Positions 48,785 to 59,925 of a stretch of 64,000 nucleotides of DNA are shown piece by piece. The notes under the pieces are model-generated. The model searched no databases, was not told where the DNA came from, and saw only the letters and a list, made by a program, of their open reading frames with translations. Position 1 is the first letter of the stretch. Every line of letters starts with the position of its first letter. This stretch comes from Erwinia sp. E_sp_B01_1. Lineage in GTDB: Bacteria > Pseudomonadota > Gammaproteobacteria > Enterobacterales > Enterobacteriaceae. Made by a program: the position numbers and the translations under genes. The stretch covers positions 744,001 to 808,000 of the forward strand of contig NZ_CP142208.1 of the NCBI RefSeq assembly GCF_036865545.1, given 5' to 3'.

Positions 48785-49718
48785 TCCCCGCGGTTTTTGT
48801 GCTGGCGTAGATCGTGCTATCAGCATTGTAGAGCGCGCGCTGGAGATGTATGGCGCGCCAATTTACGTGCGTCATGAAGTGGTGCATAACCGCTATGTCG
48901 TCAACAGCCTGCGTGAGCGCGGAGCGATCTTTATTGAGGATATCGCGGAGGTGCCGGATGGCTCTATCCTGATTTTCTCAGCGCACGGTGTGTCACAGGC
49001 GGTAAGGGCAGAAGCCAAAGCGCGCGATCTGACTATGCTGTTTGATGCGACCTGTCCGCTGGTCACTAAGGTGCATATGGAAGTAGCGCGCGCCAGCCGT
49101 AAAGGTACCGAAGCCATTCTGATTGGTCATGCCGGTCATCCGGAAGTGGAAGGCACTATGGGGCAGTACAGTAACCCGAAAGGGGGCATGTATCTGGTTG
49201 AGGCGCCGGAAGATGTTTATAAGCTTCAGGTTAAGGATGAGAACAACCTGAGCTTTATGACCCAGACGACGCTGTCGGTGGATGATACTTACGAAGTGAT
49301 CGATGCCTTGCGCGATCGTTTTCCGAAGATTATCGGGCCACGCAAAGATGATATTTGCTACGCCACGACTAATCGTCAGGAAGCAGTGCGCACGTTGGCT
49401 CAAGACGCCGATGTGGTGTTGGTGGTGGGTTCACGAAATTCATCCAACTCTAACCGTCTGGCAGAACTGGCACAGCGGGCCGGTAAGCTGGCCCGACTGA
49501 TCGATTCGGCTGAAGATATTCAGGAAGAGTGGATCAAAGGCGTGAGTTGTGTAGGCGTGACTGCTGGGGCATCCGCACCTGATATTCTGGTGCAGGAAGT
49601 GATCCAGCGCCTGCGGGAGCTGGGTGGTGAAGCAGCCATTGAATTGATTGGCCGGGAAGAAAACATCGTTTTTGAAGTGCCGAAAGAGCTGCGCGTCGAC
49701 GTCCGTCAGGTGGAATAA
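48765..49718 (+). CDS. ispH: 4-hydroxy-3-methylbut-2-enyl diphosphate reductase
   Basis: A 317-aa iron-sulfur enzyme for the last step of the MEP isoprenoid pathway, giving IPP and DMAPP. Cluster-binding Cys12 ([11 protein letters not shown]) and the later cysteines in DATCPLV and [11 protein letters not shown] are present. The ATG at 48765 gives the E. coli N-terminus [14 protein letters not shown], inside the end of fkpB. Last gene of the operon. Confidence 0.97.
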   Translation: MQILLANPRGFCAGVDRAISIVERALEMYGAPIYVRHEVVHNRYVVNSLRERGAIFIEDIAEVPDGSILIFSAHGVSQAVRAEAKARDLTMLFDATCPLVTKVHMEVARASRKGTEAILIGHAGHPEVEGTMGQYSNPKGGMYLVEAPEDVYKLQVKDENNLSFMTQTTLSVDDTYEVIDALRDRFPKIIGPRKDDICYATTNRQEAVRTLAQDADVVLVVGSRNSSNSNRLAELAQRAGKLARLIDSAEDIQEEWIKGVSCVGVTAGASAPDILVQEVIQRLRELGGEAAIELIGREENIVFEVPKELRVDVRQVE

Positions 49719-49759
49719 CGGCGTGTTTCTTGTTGCCCGCCAGTTCGGGCGACAAGGTC

Positions 49760-49863
49760 AGGGAGAGTGGGTTGAACACAAAGACGCAAAAAACGTCATC
49801 CATGACAGCTCGGCCCGGCACGTCCATGTGCCGGGACGCTTTGCTTATCATCCCACTCTCCCT
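49760..49863. repeat. palindromic element after ispH
   Basis: 104-bp element with perfect 12-bp terminal inverted repeats AGGGAGAGTGGG (49760-49771) and CCCACTCTCCCT (49852-49863). A perfect inner hairpin CCCGGCAC / GTGCCGGG lies at 49814-49835. No coding capacity. It resembles a small non-autonomous (MITE/ERIC-like) element or a large 3'-end structure of the ispH transcript; it does not match the ERIC or REP consensus I know. Confidence 0.6.
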
Positions 49864-49916
49864 TCCCCATAAGCAATAGCGTGGCCTGTTGCAAAAAAAA
49901 CCAAACTGTGCTCAAT

Positions 49917-49979
49917 GGTTTTCCTGGTTTTCCTGGTTTTCCTGGTTTTCCTGGTTTTCCTGGTTTTCCTGGTTTTGCC
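49917..49979. repeat. 9-bp tandem repeat (GGTTTTCCT)n
   Basis: Six perfect copies of GGTTTTCCT (49917-49970) and a seventh altered to GGTTTTGCC. The altered form, GGTTTTGCC, recurs inside every unit of the 55-bp repeat downstream, hinting at shared origin. Confidence 0.92.
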
Positions 49980-50028
49980 TTGTGTATCCCCTCAGCTCAC
50001 TAACATCACCGAACATTGTGGGTGGCAA

Positions 50029-50120
50029 CCTGGAGCACCTTAGCTGAGTGTCAGCCGCATGGATGCGGCTGCCAAGCCTCCATGGACGGATTCACGGCGT
50101 CTCAGATAAGGTGCTCCAGG
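50029..50120. repeat. palindromic element with 20-bp inverted repeats
   Basis: 92-bp element: 14-bp perfect terminal inverted repeats (CCTGGAGCACCTTA at 50029-50042, TAAGGTGCTCCAGG at 50107-50120), extending to 20 bp with one mismatch. An inner perfect hairpin CAGCCGCAT / ATGCGGCTG lies at 50052-50071. Non-coding; shaped like a MITE or a structured repeat. It abuts the 55-bp repeat array. Confidence 0.65.
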
Positions 50121-50423
50121 GTGACGCCTTGCCACTGAACCGGTTTTGCCCTCAAACCCGGATAACGCGCACCTGGTGACGCCTTGCCACTGAACCGGTT
50201 TTGCCCTCAAGCCCGGATAACGCGCACCTGGTGACGCCTTGCTCCTGAACCGGTTTTGCCCTCAAGCCCGGATAACACGCACCTGGTGACGCCTTGCCCC
50301 TGAACCGGTTTTGCCCTCAAGCCCGGATAACACGCACCTGGTAACGCCTTGCCACTGAACCGGTTTTGCCCTTAAGCCGGATAACACGCACCTGGTGACG
50401 CCTTGCCACCTTATTGGTTTTGC
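50120..50423. repeat. 55-bp tandem repeat array, about 5.5 copies
   Basis: Units begin at 50120, 50175, 50230, 50285, 50340 (one base shorter) and a partial at 50394. Each starts GGTGACGCCTTGC, contains AACCGGTTTTGCCCT and ends near CACGCACCT or CGCGCACCT. Copies differ by only a few bases, so the amplification is recent. Unit junctions form GCG-CACC-t-GGTG-a-CGC, a small inverted repeat. The whole repeated sequence recurs with no variable spacers, so this is not CRISPR. It ends about 150 bases before dapB. Confidence 0.95.
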
Positions 50424-50527
50424 TTCCATCAACTCCCTGACGAAATTTGTTTTACTGATAATACTGGCCGCCTGGCGTAAAATTCTAATCATGGTGTTTT
50501 TATTGTGGCGCAGGCGTTAACGCGTAG

Positions 50528-51397
<870 letters not shown>

Positions 51398-51450
51398 GTG
51401 TTGTGCACCATCGTGATGTGGTTATTTCAATCATAACTTTCTGATTGGAT

Positions 51451-51476
51451 GGGCAATAGTATTATTGCCCTTTTTT
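51451..51476 (+). terminator. terminator after dapB
   Basis: 8-bp stem GGGCAATA / TATTGCCC with a four-base loop and a six-T run. Confidence 0.92.
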
Positions 51477-51570
51477 ATTTAATATAAATGTTGCTTAGGG
51501 TCATTATTTTTTGTAAAACCTGTTTTTTCATAACTTATCTCATCTTTTAGGCTTCTGAAATTACTAATTT

Positions 51571-51832
51571 TGACCATTTGGTCCACTTTTTCCCTCCTGT
51601 TTAACTTTTTCTATGCATATACCCTCAGGCAAACGGTTTTATAGCCGGGATAGCTGTATTTTTTAGGGTAAATCATCCGATTTGCCCATCAGTGGAGTAA
51701 AAACACATGAAAAACTGGCGTGCGGGGTAGACAATAGGGTGGGCTATCATTAGAATGCGCGCAATTTGCCAAAAATCGAACAGACAGGCGGTTTTTGCAT
51801 TGATTTATGGGGTTAACATGAATTAATATGCA
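51571..51832 (+). promoter_or_regulatory. carAB control region with ARG box
   Basis: The 468-base dapB-carA gap is AT-rich and resembles the E. coli carAB control region. An inverted repeat GACCA-tt-TGGTC within TGACCATTTGGTCCA (51571-51585) corresponds to the upstream pyrimidine-control promoter area. TGAATTAATATGCA (51819-51832) is an arginine-repressor (ArgR) half-site pair close to the consensus, over the downstream promoter, 33 bases before the start codon. Confidence 0.7.
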
Positions 51833-51865
51833 AATAATGTGACTGTTTATTCTTCGGAGGATGTT

Positions 51866-53011
51866 TTGATTAAGTCAGCGCTATTGGTTCTGGAAGACGG
51901 AACCCAATTCCACGGTCGGGCCATCGGGGCAACAGGATCGGCAGTGGGGGAAGTAGTTTTCAACACGTCGATGACCGGTTATCAAGAAATCCTCACTGAT
52001 CCTTCCTATTCCCGCCAGATTGTTACCCTTACTTATCCCCATATCGGCAATGTCGGCACTAATGCCGCTGACGCAGAATCCACTCAGGTACACGCTCAGG
52101 GTCTGGTTATTCGTGACCTGCCGCTGATTGCCAGCAACTTCCGTAATGAAGAAGGGCTGTCTGAATACCTGGCGCGCCAGAACATTGTCGCTATTGCCGA
52201 TATCGATACGCGTAAGCTGACCCGTCTGCTGCGCGAAAAAGGGGCACAGAACGGCTGCATCATTGCTGGCGATGCGCCAGATGCGCAGCTGGCTCTGCAA
52301 AAGGCTAAAGCCTTCCCGGGTCTGAAAGGTATGGATCTGGCGAAAGAAGTGAGCACCAGCGAAACCTATAGCTGGCTGCAGGGCAGCTGGACTCTGGATG
52401 GATTGCCGGACGCTAAGAAAGCAGAAGATCTGCCTTTCCACGTGGTGGCTTATGACTATGGGGTAAAACTCAACATCCTGCGTATGCTGGTTGACCGTGG
52501 CTGCCGCCTGACTGTGGTGCCTGCTCAGACGCCAGCAGAAGAAGTGCTGAAAATGAACCCGGATGGCATCTTCCTTTCTAACGGCCCTGGCGATCCAGAG
52601 CCTTGTGATTACGCTATCGCTGCCATCCAATCTTTCCTGGAAACTGACGTGCCGGTCTTCGGCATCTGTCTGGGTCACCAGTTACTGGCTCTGGCCAGCG
52701 GCGCGAAAACCGTCAAGATGAAACTGGGCCACCATGGTGGTAACCATCCGGTTAAGGATCATGACAACAGCACGGTAATGATTACCGCGCAGAACCACGG
52801 CTTTGCAGTGGATGAAAATGACTTACCGGCCAACCTGCGGGTAACGCATACCTCGCTGTTTGATAAAACGGTCCAGGGTATTCACCGCACCGATAAAGCG
52901 GCGTTCAGCTTCCAGGGCCACCCTGAAGCCAGCCCGGGCCCGCATGATGCCGCGCCACTGTTCGATCACTTTATCGAACTGATCGAAGCCTACCGTTCTA
53001 CCGCGAAATAA
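51866..53011 (+). CDS. carA: carbamoyl-phosphate synthase small subunit
   Basis: A 381-aa glutamine amidotransferase subunit that supplies ammonia to CarB. The class I GATase motif GICLGHQ holds the nucleophile Cys, and [13 protein letters not shown] the His/Glu partners. The start is TTG ([13 protein letters not shown]), as in E. coli, with GGAGG five bases upstream; the longer GTG-initiated frame would run into the ARG box. Feeds both arginine and pyrimidine synthesis. Fourteen bases before carB. Confidence 0.97.
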   Translation: MIKSALLVLEDGTQFHGRAIGATGSAVGEVVFNTSMTGYQEILTDPSYSRQIVTLTYPHIGNVGTNAADAESTQVHAQGLVIRDLPLIASNFRNEEGLSEYLARQNIVAIADIDTRKLTRLLREKGAQNGCIIAGDAPDAQLALQKAKAFPGLKGMDLAKEVSTSETYSWLQGSWTLDGLPDAKKAEDLPFHVVAYDYGVKLNILRMLVDRGCRLTVVPAQTPAEEVLKMNPDGIFLSNGPGDPEPCDYAIAAIQSFLETDVPVFGICLGHQLLALASGAKTVKMKLGHHGGNHPVKDHDNSTVMITAQNHGFAVDENDLPANLRVTHTSLFDKTVQGIHRTDKAAFSFQGHPEASPGPHDAAPLFDHFIELIEAYRSTAK

Positions 53012-53025
53012 TCAGGAGCGAGAAA

Positions 53026-56000
53026 ATGCCAAAACGTACCGACATAAAAAGTATCCTGATCCTTGGTGCTGGTCCGATTGTTATCGGCCAGGCCTGCGAA
53101 TTCGATTACTCTGGCGCACAGGCTTGTAAAGCCCTGCGTGAAGAGGGTTACCGCGTCATTCTGGTGAACTCTAACCCAGCCACTATCATGACCGATCCGG
53201 AAATGGCCGATGCGACTTACATTGAGCCAATCCACTGGGAAGTGGTGCGCAAAATCATTGAGAAAGAGCGTCCGGATGCTGTACTGCCAACCATGGGCGG
53301 CCAGACCGCGCTGAACTGTGCGCTGGAACTGGAACGTCAGGGCGTTCTGGAAGAGTTCGGCGTCACCATGATTGGTGCCACTGCGGATGCGATTGATAAA
53401 GCAGAAGATCGTCGCCGCTTTGACGTGGCAATGAAGAAAATTGGTCTGGAGACGGCCCGCTCAGGCATCGCCCACACCATGGAAGAAGCGCTGGCAGTTG
53501 CTGCTGACGTTGGCTTCCCATGCATCATCCGTCCTTCCTTTACCATGGGCGGTTCGGGTGGCGGCATCGCCTATAACCGTGAAGAGTTCGAAGAGATTTG
53601 CGAACGCGGTCTGGATCTTTCTCCTACCAATGAGCTGCTGATTGATGAATCGCTGATTGGCTGGAAAGAGTACGAGATGGAAGTGGTGCGTGATAAAAAC
53701 GACAACTGCATCATCGTCTGCTCAATTGAAAACTTCGATGCGATGGGCATTCACACCGGTGACTCCATCACCGTAGCACCTGCCCAGACGCTGACCGACA
53801 AAGAATATCAAATCATGCGTAACGCCTCGATGGCGGTACTGCGTGAAATTGGCGTGGAAACCGGCGGTTCAAACGTCCAGTTCTCGGTAAACCCGGAAAA
53901 TGGCCGTCTGATCATCATCGAAATGAACCCGCGTGTGTCACGCTCTTCCGCGCTGGCTTCCAAAGCGACCGGTTTCCCGATTGCCAAAATCGCCGCAAAA
54001 CTGGCAGTGGGTTACACCCTCGATGAGCTGATGAACGACATCACCGGTGGCCTTACCCCGGCTTCGTTCGAACCTTCTATCGACTACGTTGTGACAAAAA
54101 TTCCTCGCTTCAACTTCGAGAAATTTGCCGGCGCTAACGACCGTCTGACTACGCAGATGAAATCTGTCGGCGAAGTGATGGCGATTGGCCGCACGCTGCA
54201 GGAGTCCATGCAAAAAGCGTTGCGTGGTCTGGAAGTGGGCGCGCACGGATTTGACCCGAAAGTGGATCGCAACGATCCGGAAGCCATGACCTTAATCCGT
54301 CGTGAACTGAAAGATGCCGGTTCAGACCGCATCTGGTACGTGGCCGATGCATTCCGTGCCGGTATGTCTGTGGAAGATATCTTCGCACTGACCAACATTG
54401 ACCGCTGGTTCCTGGTGCAGATTGAAGAGCTTATCCAGCTGGAAGAGCAGGTGGCCAAAGAGGGCGTTAACGGCCTGACCGCTGACTTCCTGCGCACGCT
54501 GAAGCGTAAAGGCTTTGCCGATGCGCGCCTGTCAGCGCTGGCTGGTGTGGCAGAATCTGAAGTGCGTAAACTGCGTGAGCAGTACAACCTGCATCCGGTT
54601 TACAAACGTGTGGATACCTGTGCGGCGGAATTCTCTACCGATACCGCGTACATGTACTCAACGTATGAAGAAGAGTGCGAATCTAATCCAAACAGCGACC
54701 GTGAAAAAATCATGGTGCTGGGTGGCGGTCCAAACCGTATTGGCCAGGGCATCGAATTCGACTACTGCTGCGTACATGCTTCTCTGGCGCTGCGTGAAGA
54801 TGGGTACGAGACCATTATGGTCAACTGTAACCCGGAAACCGTGTCTACAGATTATGACACTTCCGACCGCCTCTACTTTGAGCCGGTAACGCTGGAAGAC
54901 GTGCTGGAAATCGTGCGTATCGAGAAGCCAAAAGGCGTGATCGTTCAGTACGGTGGTCAGACTCCACTGAAACTGGCTCGTGAGCTGGAAGCCGCAGGTG
55001 TGCCAATTATCGGTACCAGTCCGGATGCCATCGACCGTGCAGAAGACCGTGAGCGTTTCCAGCAGGCGGTTGATCGTCTGGGCCTGAAACAGCCTGCGAA
55101 CGCCACCGTAACCGCGATAGATATGGCGGTTGAGAAAGCGGCACTGATTGGCTATCCACTGGTGGTACGTCCTTCTTATGTGCTGGGCGGACGTGCCATG
55201 GAAATCGTTTACGACGAAATCGACCTGAAGCGTTACTTCCAGAATGCGGTTGCGGTATCCAACGATGCACCCGTGCTGCTGGATCGCTTCCTTGATGATG
55301 CAGTGGAAGTGGATGTGGATGCGATTTGTGACGGCGAGCGCGTGATGATTGGCGGCATCATGGAGCACATTGAGCAGGCTGGCGTTCACTCTGGTGACTC
55401 CGCCTGTTCTCTGCCAGCCTACACGCTGAGCAAAGAGATTCAGGACGTGATGCGTCAGCAGGTAGAGAAGCTGGCCTTTGAACTGGACGTTCGCGGCCTG
55501 ATGAACGTCCAGTTTGCAGTGAAGGACAACGAGGTTTACCTGATTGAGGTTAACCCACGCGCTGCCCGTACCGTACCCTTCGTTTCCAAAGCTACTGGCG
55601 TACCTCTGGCGAAAGTGGCTGCCCGCGTGATGGCAGGTAAAACGCTGACGCAGCAGGGCGTAACGGAAGAAGTTATCCCACCTTACTACTCCGTGAAGGA
55701 AGTGGTGCTGCCGTTCAACAAATTCCAGGGTGTTGACCCCATTCTCGGCCCTGAAATGCGTTCTACCGGTGAAGTCATGGGCGTTGGTCGTAGCTTTGCA
55801 GAAGCCTTCTCCAAGGCGATGCTGGGTGCGCAGAGCAACATGAAGCACTCGGGACGCGCATTGCTGTCGGTGCGTGAAGGCGATAAGAAACGCATTGTTG
55901 CCCTGGCCGCGAAACTGCTGGAGCTGGGCTTTGAGCTTGATGCTACCAGCGGCACGGCGAAAGTGCTGGCGGATGCCGGCATTACTGTCCGTCGCGTCAA

Positions 56001-56250
56001 CAAGGTGCATGAAGGCCGTCCTCATATCCAGGACCGCCTGAAAAACGGTGAGTATGCTTACATCGTTAACACCACCGCAGGGCGTCAGGCGATTGAGGAT
56101 TCTAAACTGATTCGCCGCAGCGCTCTGCAGTACAAGGTGCATTACGACACCACGCTGAACGGTGGTTTCGCTACCACCACCTCTCTGAGCGCGAACGCTA
56201 CCGATCAGGTGATTTCCGTTCAGGAAATGCATGCGCAGATCGCAGGCTAA
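53026..56250 (+). CDS. carB: carbamoyl-phosphate synthase large subunit
   Basis: A 1074-aa double ATP-grasp enzyme making carbamoyl phosphate from bicarbonate, ammonia and two ATP. The two homologous halves start near [19 protein letters not shown] and [19 protein letters not shown]; the C-terminal allosteric domain binds ornithine, IMP and UMP. Length matches E. coli (1073). AGGAG ribosome binding site; terminator downstream. Confidence 0.98.
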   Translation: MPKRTDIKSILILGAGPIVIGQACEFDYSGAQACKALREEGYRVILVNSNPATIMTDPEMADATYIEPIHWEVVRKIIEKERPDAVLPTMGGQTALNCALELERQGVLEEFGVTMIGATADAIDKAEDRRRFDVAMKKIGLETARSGIAHTMEEALAVAADVGFPCIIRPSFTMGGSGGGIAYNREEFEEICERGLDLSPTNELLIDESLIGWKEYEMEVVRDKNDNCIIVCSIENFDAMGIHTGDSITVAPAQTLTDKEYQIMRNASMAVLREIGVETGGSNVQFSVNPENGRLIIIEMNPRVSRSSALASKATGFPIAKIAAKLAVGYTLDELMNDITGGLTPASFEPSIDYVVTKIPRFNFEKFAGANDRLTTQMKSVGEVMAIGRTLQESMQKALRGLEVGAHGFDPKVDRNDPEAMTLIRRELKDAGSDRIWYVADAFRAGMSVEDIFALTNIDRWFLVQIEELIQLEEQVAKEGVNGLTADFLRTLKRKGFADARLSALAGVAESEVRKLREQYNLHPVYKRVDTCAAEFSTDTAYMYSTYEEECESNPNSDREKIMVLGGGPNRIGQGIEFDYCCVHASLALREDGYETIMVNCNPETVSTDYDTSDRLYFEPVTLEDVLEIVRIEKPKGVIVQYGGQTPLKLARELEAAGVPIIGTSPDAIDRAEDRERFQQAVDRLGLKQPANATVTAIDMAVEKAALIGYPLVVRPSYVLGGRAMEIVYDEIDLKRYFQNAVAVSNDAPVLLDRFLDDAVEVDVDAICDGERVMIGGIMEHIEQAGVHSGDSACSLPAYTLSKEIQDVMRQQVEKLAFELDVRGLMNVQFAVKDNEVYLIEVNPRAARTVPFVSKATGVPLAKVAARVMAGKTLTQQGVTEEVIPPYYSVKEVVLPFNKFQGVDPILGPEMRSTGEVMGVGRSFAEAFSKAMLGAQSNMKHSGRALLSVREGDKKRIVALAAKLLELGFELDATSGTAKVLADAGITVRRVNKVHEGRPHIQDRLKNGEYAYIVNTTAGRQAIEDSKLIRRSALQYKVHYDTTLNGGFATTTSLSANATDQVISVQEMHAQIAG

Positions 56251-56270
56251 GCCTTAATCAGCACGATAAA

Positions 56271-56296
56271 ATCCTCGCCCCGGCGGGGATTTTTTT
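56271..56296 (+). terminator. terminator after carB
   Basis: ATCCTCGCC / GGCGGGGAT stem with one G-T pair, followed by a T7 run. Confidence 0.88.
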
Positions 56297-56459
56297 GCCC
56301 GATCCGACTGAAATGTAAAGTTAGTTACAATTGTCACAAAAATGTCATTTATGTGATGCTGCTAAAGGTGTTGCTGGTCTCACTCCCTTATCATTCCCTT
56401 CGCTCTGCTTCGACCTTCATTCCGGGCATCGATGCCCCTAAATTTAATCAGGGACCCCC

Positions 56460-57200
56460 ATGAAAAAACTCCTCCTTGCCACACTGATTTGTGCTGCTTC
56501 CGTACAAATGGCTTTTGCGGCTAAAGATGTCACCTCTCAGCCTGACGCTTACTTTTTGAAAGAAGGGCAGGTAGTGGACAGTCTTTCGATGCTTCCGCCG
56601 CCGCCAGCTATGGACAGCATTGATTTCCTCAATGACAAAGCACAGTACGATGTGGGCAAAATGCTGCGGAATACCCCAAGGGGCAAGCAGGCGTGGAGTG
56701 ATGCGCATGTGGCAGGCGACGGTGTGGCAGAGGCATTTTCTCAGGCTTTTGGAATCAGCATCAATAAAGAGAAAACACCGGAAATTTACAGGCTGGTGAT
56801 GAAAATGCGTGAGGATGCTGGCGATCTGGCCACCCGGTCAGCCAAAAATCACTATATGCGCGTGCGGCCTTTCGCCTTCTACAACGAACCGACCTGCCGT
56901 TCAGATGAAGAGAGCACGCTGTCGAAGAACGGCTCTTATCCTTCCGGGCATACCACTATCGGCTGGGCAACAGCGCTGGTACTGGCAGAGATCAATGTCA
57001 GTCGCCAGGGCATCATTCTCAATCGTGGGTATGAGATGGGGCAGAGCAGGGTGATTTGTGGTTATCACTGGCAGAGTGATGTCACCGCTGCCCGTATCGT
57101 AGCTTCCGCCGTAGTGGCTCGTCTGCATGCCGATGCGACATTTACCGAACAGTTACAAAAAGCCAAAGAGGAGTTTAAGCGGATCTCAGAAGCTTCCTGA
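56460..57200 (+). CDS. phoN: class A non-specific acid phosphatase (PhoN/PhoC type)
   Basis: A 246-aa periplasmic phosphatase with a signal peptide ending AFA-AK. The three-part PAP2/haloperoxidase signature is complete: Lys129..Arg136-Pro137 (KX6RP), Pro161-Ser-Gly-His164, and Ser196-Arg197...His203...Asp207 (SRX5HX3D). Such enzymes release phosphate from nucleotides and sugar phosphates outside the cytoplasm. Not present between carB and folA in E. coli, so an insertion relative to that order. Own start follows GGGACCCCC; a long AT-rich leader suggests its own promoter. Confidence 0.92.
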   Translation: MKKLLLATLICAASVQMAFAAKDVTSQPDAYFLKEGQVVDSLSMLPPPPAMDSIDFLNDKAQYDVGKMLRNTPRGKQAWSDAHVAGDGVAEAFSQAFGISINKEKTPEIYRLVMKMREDAGDLATRSAKNHYMRVRPFAFYNEPTCRSDEESTLSKNGSYPSGHTTIGWATALVLAEINVSRQGIILNRGYEMGQSRVICGYHWQSDVTAARIVASAVVARLHADATFTEQLQKAKEEFKRISEAS

Positions 57201-57248
57201 CAGGCCCAACCGGACAGCTCCGGTGCAGGGGAGGTCCGGTATCCGTGA

Positions 57249-57293
57249 TTTTCTGACAATCAGAAAGCCATGCCCGATTTATTCCGGCATGGC
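57249..57293. other. stem-loops between phoN and the LysE-type gene
   Basis: Two adjacent hairpins: TTTTCTGA / TCAGAAA (57249-57266) and GCCATGCC / GGCATGGC (57267-57293). They lie between convergent genes and probably serve transcript ends, though T-runs are weak. Confidence 0.5.
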
Positions 57294-57315
57294 AGAGAAT
57301 AGAGCGTAAGTAGGA

Positions 57316-57930
57316 TCAGGAAAGTGCGACTTTAATACCCAGCGCGATCAGTACGCCGCCCAGCAGTTTATCAATCAGCTTTTGCGCTTTAGCCAGTCCA
57401 CGACGTACCGGAGCGCTCTGAATAATAATGATCAGCAATGGCCACCAGACTGAAGAGAGGGCGAGGATGATGCCGGCGTACCAGACTTTTTCGCCCAGGC
57501 CTGAATTCACGTTGAGCACCTGAGTAAACATCGACAGGAAAAACAGCGTCGCTTTCGGATTCAACAAATTGCACAGGTATCCCTGAAGAAATGCCTTTTT
57601 CAGTGAGGTGGTTTCCGGTGTCACATTACTGAGATCCATTTTACTGCCGCCCCGTGACAGCAACGCCTGAACACCAATAAAGATCAGGTACGCGGCTCCG
57701 ACATATTTCAGCAGCATAAACAGCCACGGGGTGGTGGTAATCACTACAGCCAGACCAGCCACGCAATAAGCCATGTGTGTCGCCACGGCACAGTTAACCC
57801 CCAGCGCGGTAAACATCGCGGCAGTGCGGGGATAACGGGCAGCATTCTTGATAATCAGAAAGAAATCGGGACCGGGTGAAAGCATTCCCAGCGCCGCAAT
57901 TGTGAAGATAATCAAGCTGGTTTCTAACAT
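57316..57930 (-). CDS. LysE/RhtB-family amino acid exporter
   Basis: A 204-aa six-helix membrane protein. The LysE-superfamily signature SPGPDFFLIIKNAARY follows the first helix, and GYLCNLLNPKATLFFLSMF lies mid-protein. The ATG at 57930 (MLETSLIIFTIAALG) matches RhtB-type starts; the longer frame is rejected. Substrate cannot be deduced; relatives export threonine, homoserine or other amino acids. Lies between phoN and folA, transcribed away from folA. Confidence 0.9.
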   Translation of the reverse strand: MLETSLIIFTIAALGMLSPGPDFFLIIKNAARYPRTAAMFTALGVNCAVATHMAYCVAGLAVVITTTPWLFMLLKYVGAAYLIFIGVQALLSRGGSKMDLSNVTPETTSLKKAFLQGYLCNLLNPKATLFFLSMFTQVLNVNSGLGEKVWYAGIILALSSVWWPLLIIIIQSAPVRRGLAKAQKLIDKLLGGVLIALGIKVALS

Positions 57931-58120
57931 GGTGGCATCCTGTAGCAAATGAGGCGCGAATTCTAGCACGTTCGCGGCATTTTACAGCTATCAGCCAGCG
58001 TAAATACAACGCAATCGTTACCCTGTAAAACCTTTACGCAAAACCGGAGGAAGGGGTATCGACGAAAGTTTCACCTTTACGTATGATGGCGCCAATTTTA
58101 CACCTTGCTGAGTTTCTAAA

Positions 58121-58600
58121 ATGATAAGCCTGATTGCGGCCATGGCGGCCGACCGTGTTATTGGTATGGATAATGCCATGCCGTGGCACCTGCCAGCCGA
58201 TTTGGCCTGGTTTAAACGTCACACGTTGAACAAACCTGTGATTATGGGACGCCGTACCTGGGAGTCCATAGGGCGCCCGCTGCCGGGAAGAAAGAATATT
58301 GTCATCAGCAGCAACCCTGGCGATGCAGAAGGAGCAACCTGGGTGACCTCGGTGGAAGAAGCCTTGCAGGCAGCCGGTGAGGTTGAAGAGATCATGGTGA
58401 TCGGCGGTGGCCGTATCTACGAGCAGCTGTTACCGCGTGCTGACCGTCTCTACCTGACGCATATTGACGCTGAAGTGGTTGGCGATACCGTTTTTCCGGA
58501 TTTCGAACCGGAAGAGTGGCAATCGACCTTCAGTGAATTCCATGATGCGGATGAAAAAAATACCCACAGCTACTGTTTCGAAATTCTCGACCGTCGCTGA
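58121..58600 (+). CDS. folA: dihydrofolate reductase
   Basis: A 159-aa enzyme, the E. coli length, reducing dihydrofolate with NADPH; the target of trimethoprim. Catalytic Asp27 (LPADLAWFK), Met20 loop ([11 protein letters not shown]) and the cofactor motif [17 protein letters not shown] are present. Closed by a perfect palindromic terminator shared with apaH. Confidence 0.98.
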   Translation: MISLIAAMAADRVIGMDNAMPWHLPADLAWFKRHTLNKPVIMGRRTWESIGRPLPGRKNIVISSNPGDAEGATWVTSVEEALQAAGEVEEIMVIGGGRIYEQLLPRADRLYLTHIDAEVVGDTVFPDFEPEEWQSTFSEFHDADEKNTHSYCFEILDRR

Positions 58601-58606
58601 TAAAAA

Positions 58607-58628
58607 AACAGGGCGATATCGCCCTGTT
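58607..58628. terminator. bidirectional terminator between folA and apaH
   Basis: Perfect palindrome AACAGGGCGAT / ATCGCCCTGTT preceded by A-run and followed by tctctttt. It ends five bases from the repaired apaH stop. Confidence 0.9.
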
Positions 58629-58633
58629 CTCTT

Positions 58634-59463
58634 TTACGCTTCCAGTGCTCTTTCACGGTTGGAAGGCTGCACGAACCACGCCTTGTCCTCCCAGCGCAGC
58701 ATCGTCAGGTTTCCCCCCAGCAGCATCCCGTATCCAGCCCGATAATGCCTTCCGGCGTGCCTTTACCTTCCAGCGAAGCCCAGTGACCAAAGACTATGGT
58801 GTAATCGCTGGCGACCGGCCCCGGTATAGTGAACCAGGGTTTCAGCGGCGGAGGCGCCGTTTCTGGCGTATCTTTGCAGATCATATCCAGCTGCCCGTTA
58901 GGGAAACAGAAACGCATCCGCGTAAGCGCATTGGTACTGAAGCGTAAACGGGCGAGACCAGTGAGTTCCGGTGACCAGTTATTCGGCATATCTCCGTACA
59001 TGGCATCAATGAACAGCGGATAAGTATCGCTCGATAACACCGCTTCAACTTCACGGGCACACATTTTTGCCGTCTCAATATCCCATTGAGGGGTGATCCC
59101 GGCGTGCGCCATCACCAGCTTCTTCTCTTCATCAACCTGCAGCAAGGGCTGGCGCCGCAGCCAGTTGATCAGCTCATCCGCATCCTCTGCTTCCAGCAAA
59201 GGGGTGAGGCGATCCTTGGGTTTATTGCGACTGATGCCGGCGAAGACAGCCAGAAGGTGCAGGTCGTGATTGCCCAGAACCAGACGCACACACTCACCCA
59301 GCGATCGAACATAGCGCAGAACATCAAGAGAACCTGGCCCGCGTGCGACGAGATCGCCTGTCAGCCAGAGGGTGTCCTGCACCGGATCGAAATCAACCTG
59401 TTGCAGCAGAGAGTGAAGTTCATCGTAGCATCCGTGGATGTCACCGATCAGATATGTGCTCAT
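58634..59463 (-). CDS. apaH: diadenosine tetraphosphatase ApaH; apparent 1-base frameshift
   Basis: Symmetrical Ap4A hydrolase, metallophosphatase fold: Asp8/His10 ([10 protein letters not shown]), [23 protein letters not shown]. As written, the frame stops at 58705 just after GLDTGCCWG. Adding one G to the G6 run at 58713-58718 restores [20 protein letters not shown] and a stop at 58634, giving 276 aa against 280 in E. coli; the restored end then meets the terminator. The ATG at 59463 gives [11 protein letters not shown]; the longer start is rejected. The frameshift is probably a sequence error; if real, the last 25 residues are lost. Confidence 0.92.
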
Positions 59464-59547
59464 GTAACCTTCCCAGGCAAAGGCGACAGACGCGGCAATC
59501 ACCGCTATGCCTGAAAGCTTCAGGCACTGTCTGCGTAATCAGATAAA

Positions 59548-59925
59548 TTAATGGATATGGCTGGGGATGGCCAGCCTGAACACCGGGATGTCGACCTGAA
59601 AGGTTTCGCCTTCACTGTCGATCATTATGTAATGGCCCTGCATGGTACCCATTGGGGTTTCGAGAACGGCACCGCTGGTGTACTGAAACTCGTTGCCGGG
59701 TTCGATATGCGGCTGTTCACCCACCACACCTTCTCCCTGAACTTCAGTTTCACGCCCATTACCATTGGTAATCAGCCAGTAACGGCCCAGCAGTTGAACG
59801 GCGGCACGCCCCAGATTGCGTATTGTGACGGTATAAGCAAAAACATAACGTTCTTCTTCAGGCACAGATTGCGAAGGGATAAAAGCACTCTGTACATGGA
59901 CACAAACACGGGGCGTATCGCTCAT
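59548..59925 (-). CDS. apaG: Co2+/Mg2+ efflux protein ApaG
   Basis: A 125-aa single-domain ApaG protein (fibronectin-III-like fold), E. coli length. Motifs: [44 protein letters not shown]. The ATG overlaps the rsmA stop by one base. Role is poorly defined; linked to cobalt and magnesium resistance. Confidence 0.95.
   Translation of the reverse strand: MSDTPRVCVHVQSAFIPSQSVPEEERYVFAYTVTIRNLGRAAVQLLGRYWLITNGNGRETEVQGEGVVGEQPHIEPGNEFQYTSGAVLETPMGTMQGHYIMIDSEGETFQVDIPVFRLAIPSHIH

Noticed and set aside
50120..50423. CRISPR-like array
   Set aside because: The units are contiguous and nearly identical over all 55 bases, with no variable spacers and no cas genes nearby.
50262..50492. Minus-strand ORF with an internally repeated peptide (about 18-residue units)
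   Set aside because: It is produced by the 55-bp DNA repeat. Because 55 is not a multiple of three, the frame changes between most units, so no repeat-protein gene is encoded.
54658..56232. 524-aa minus-strand ORF inside carB
   Set aside because: Antisense shadow of a highly expressed gene with biased codons; composition is His/Arg-rich and matches no family.
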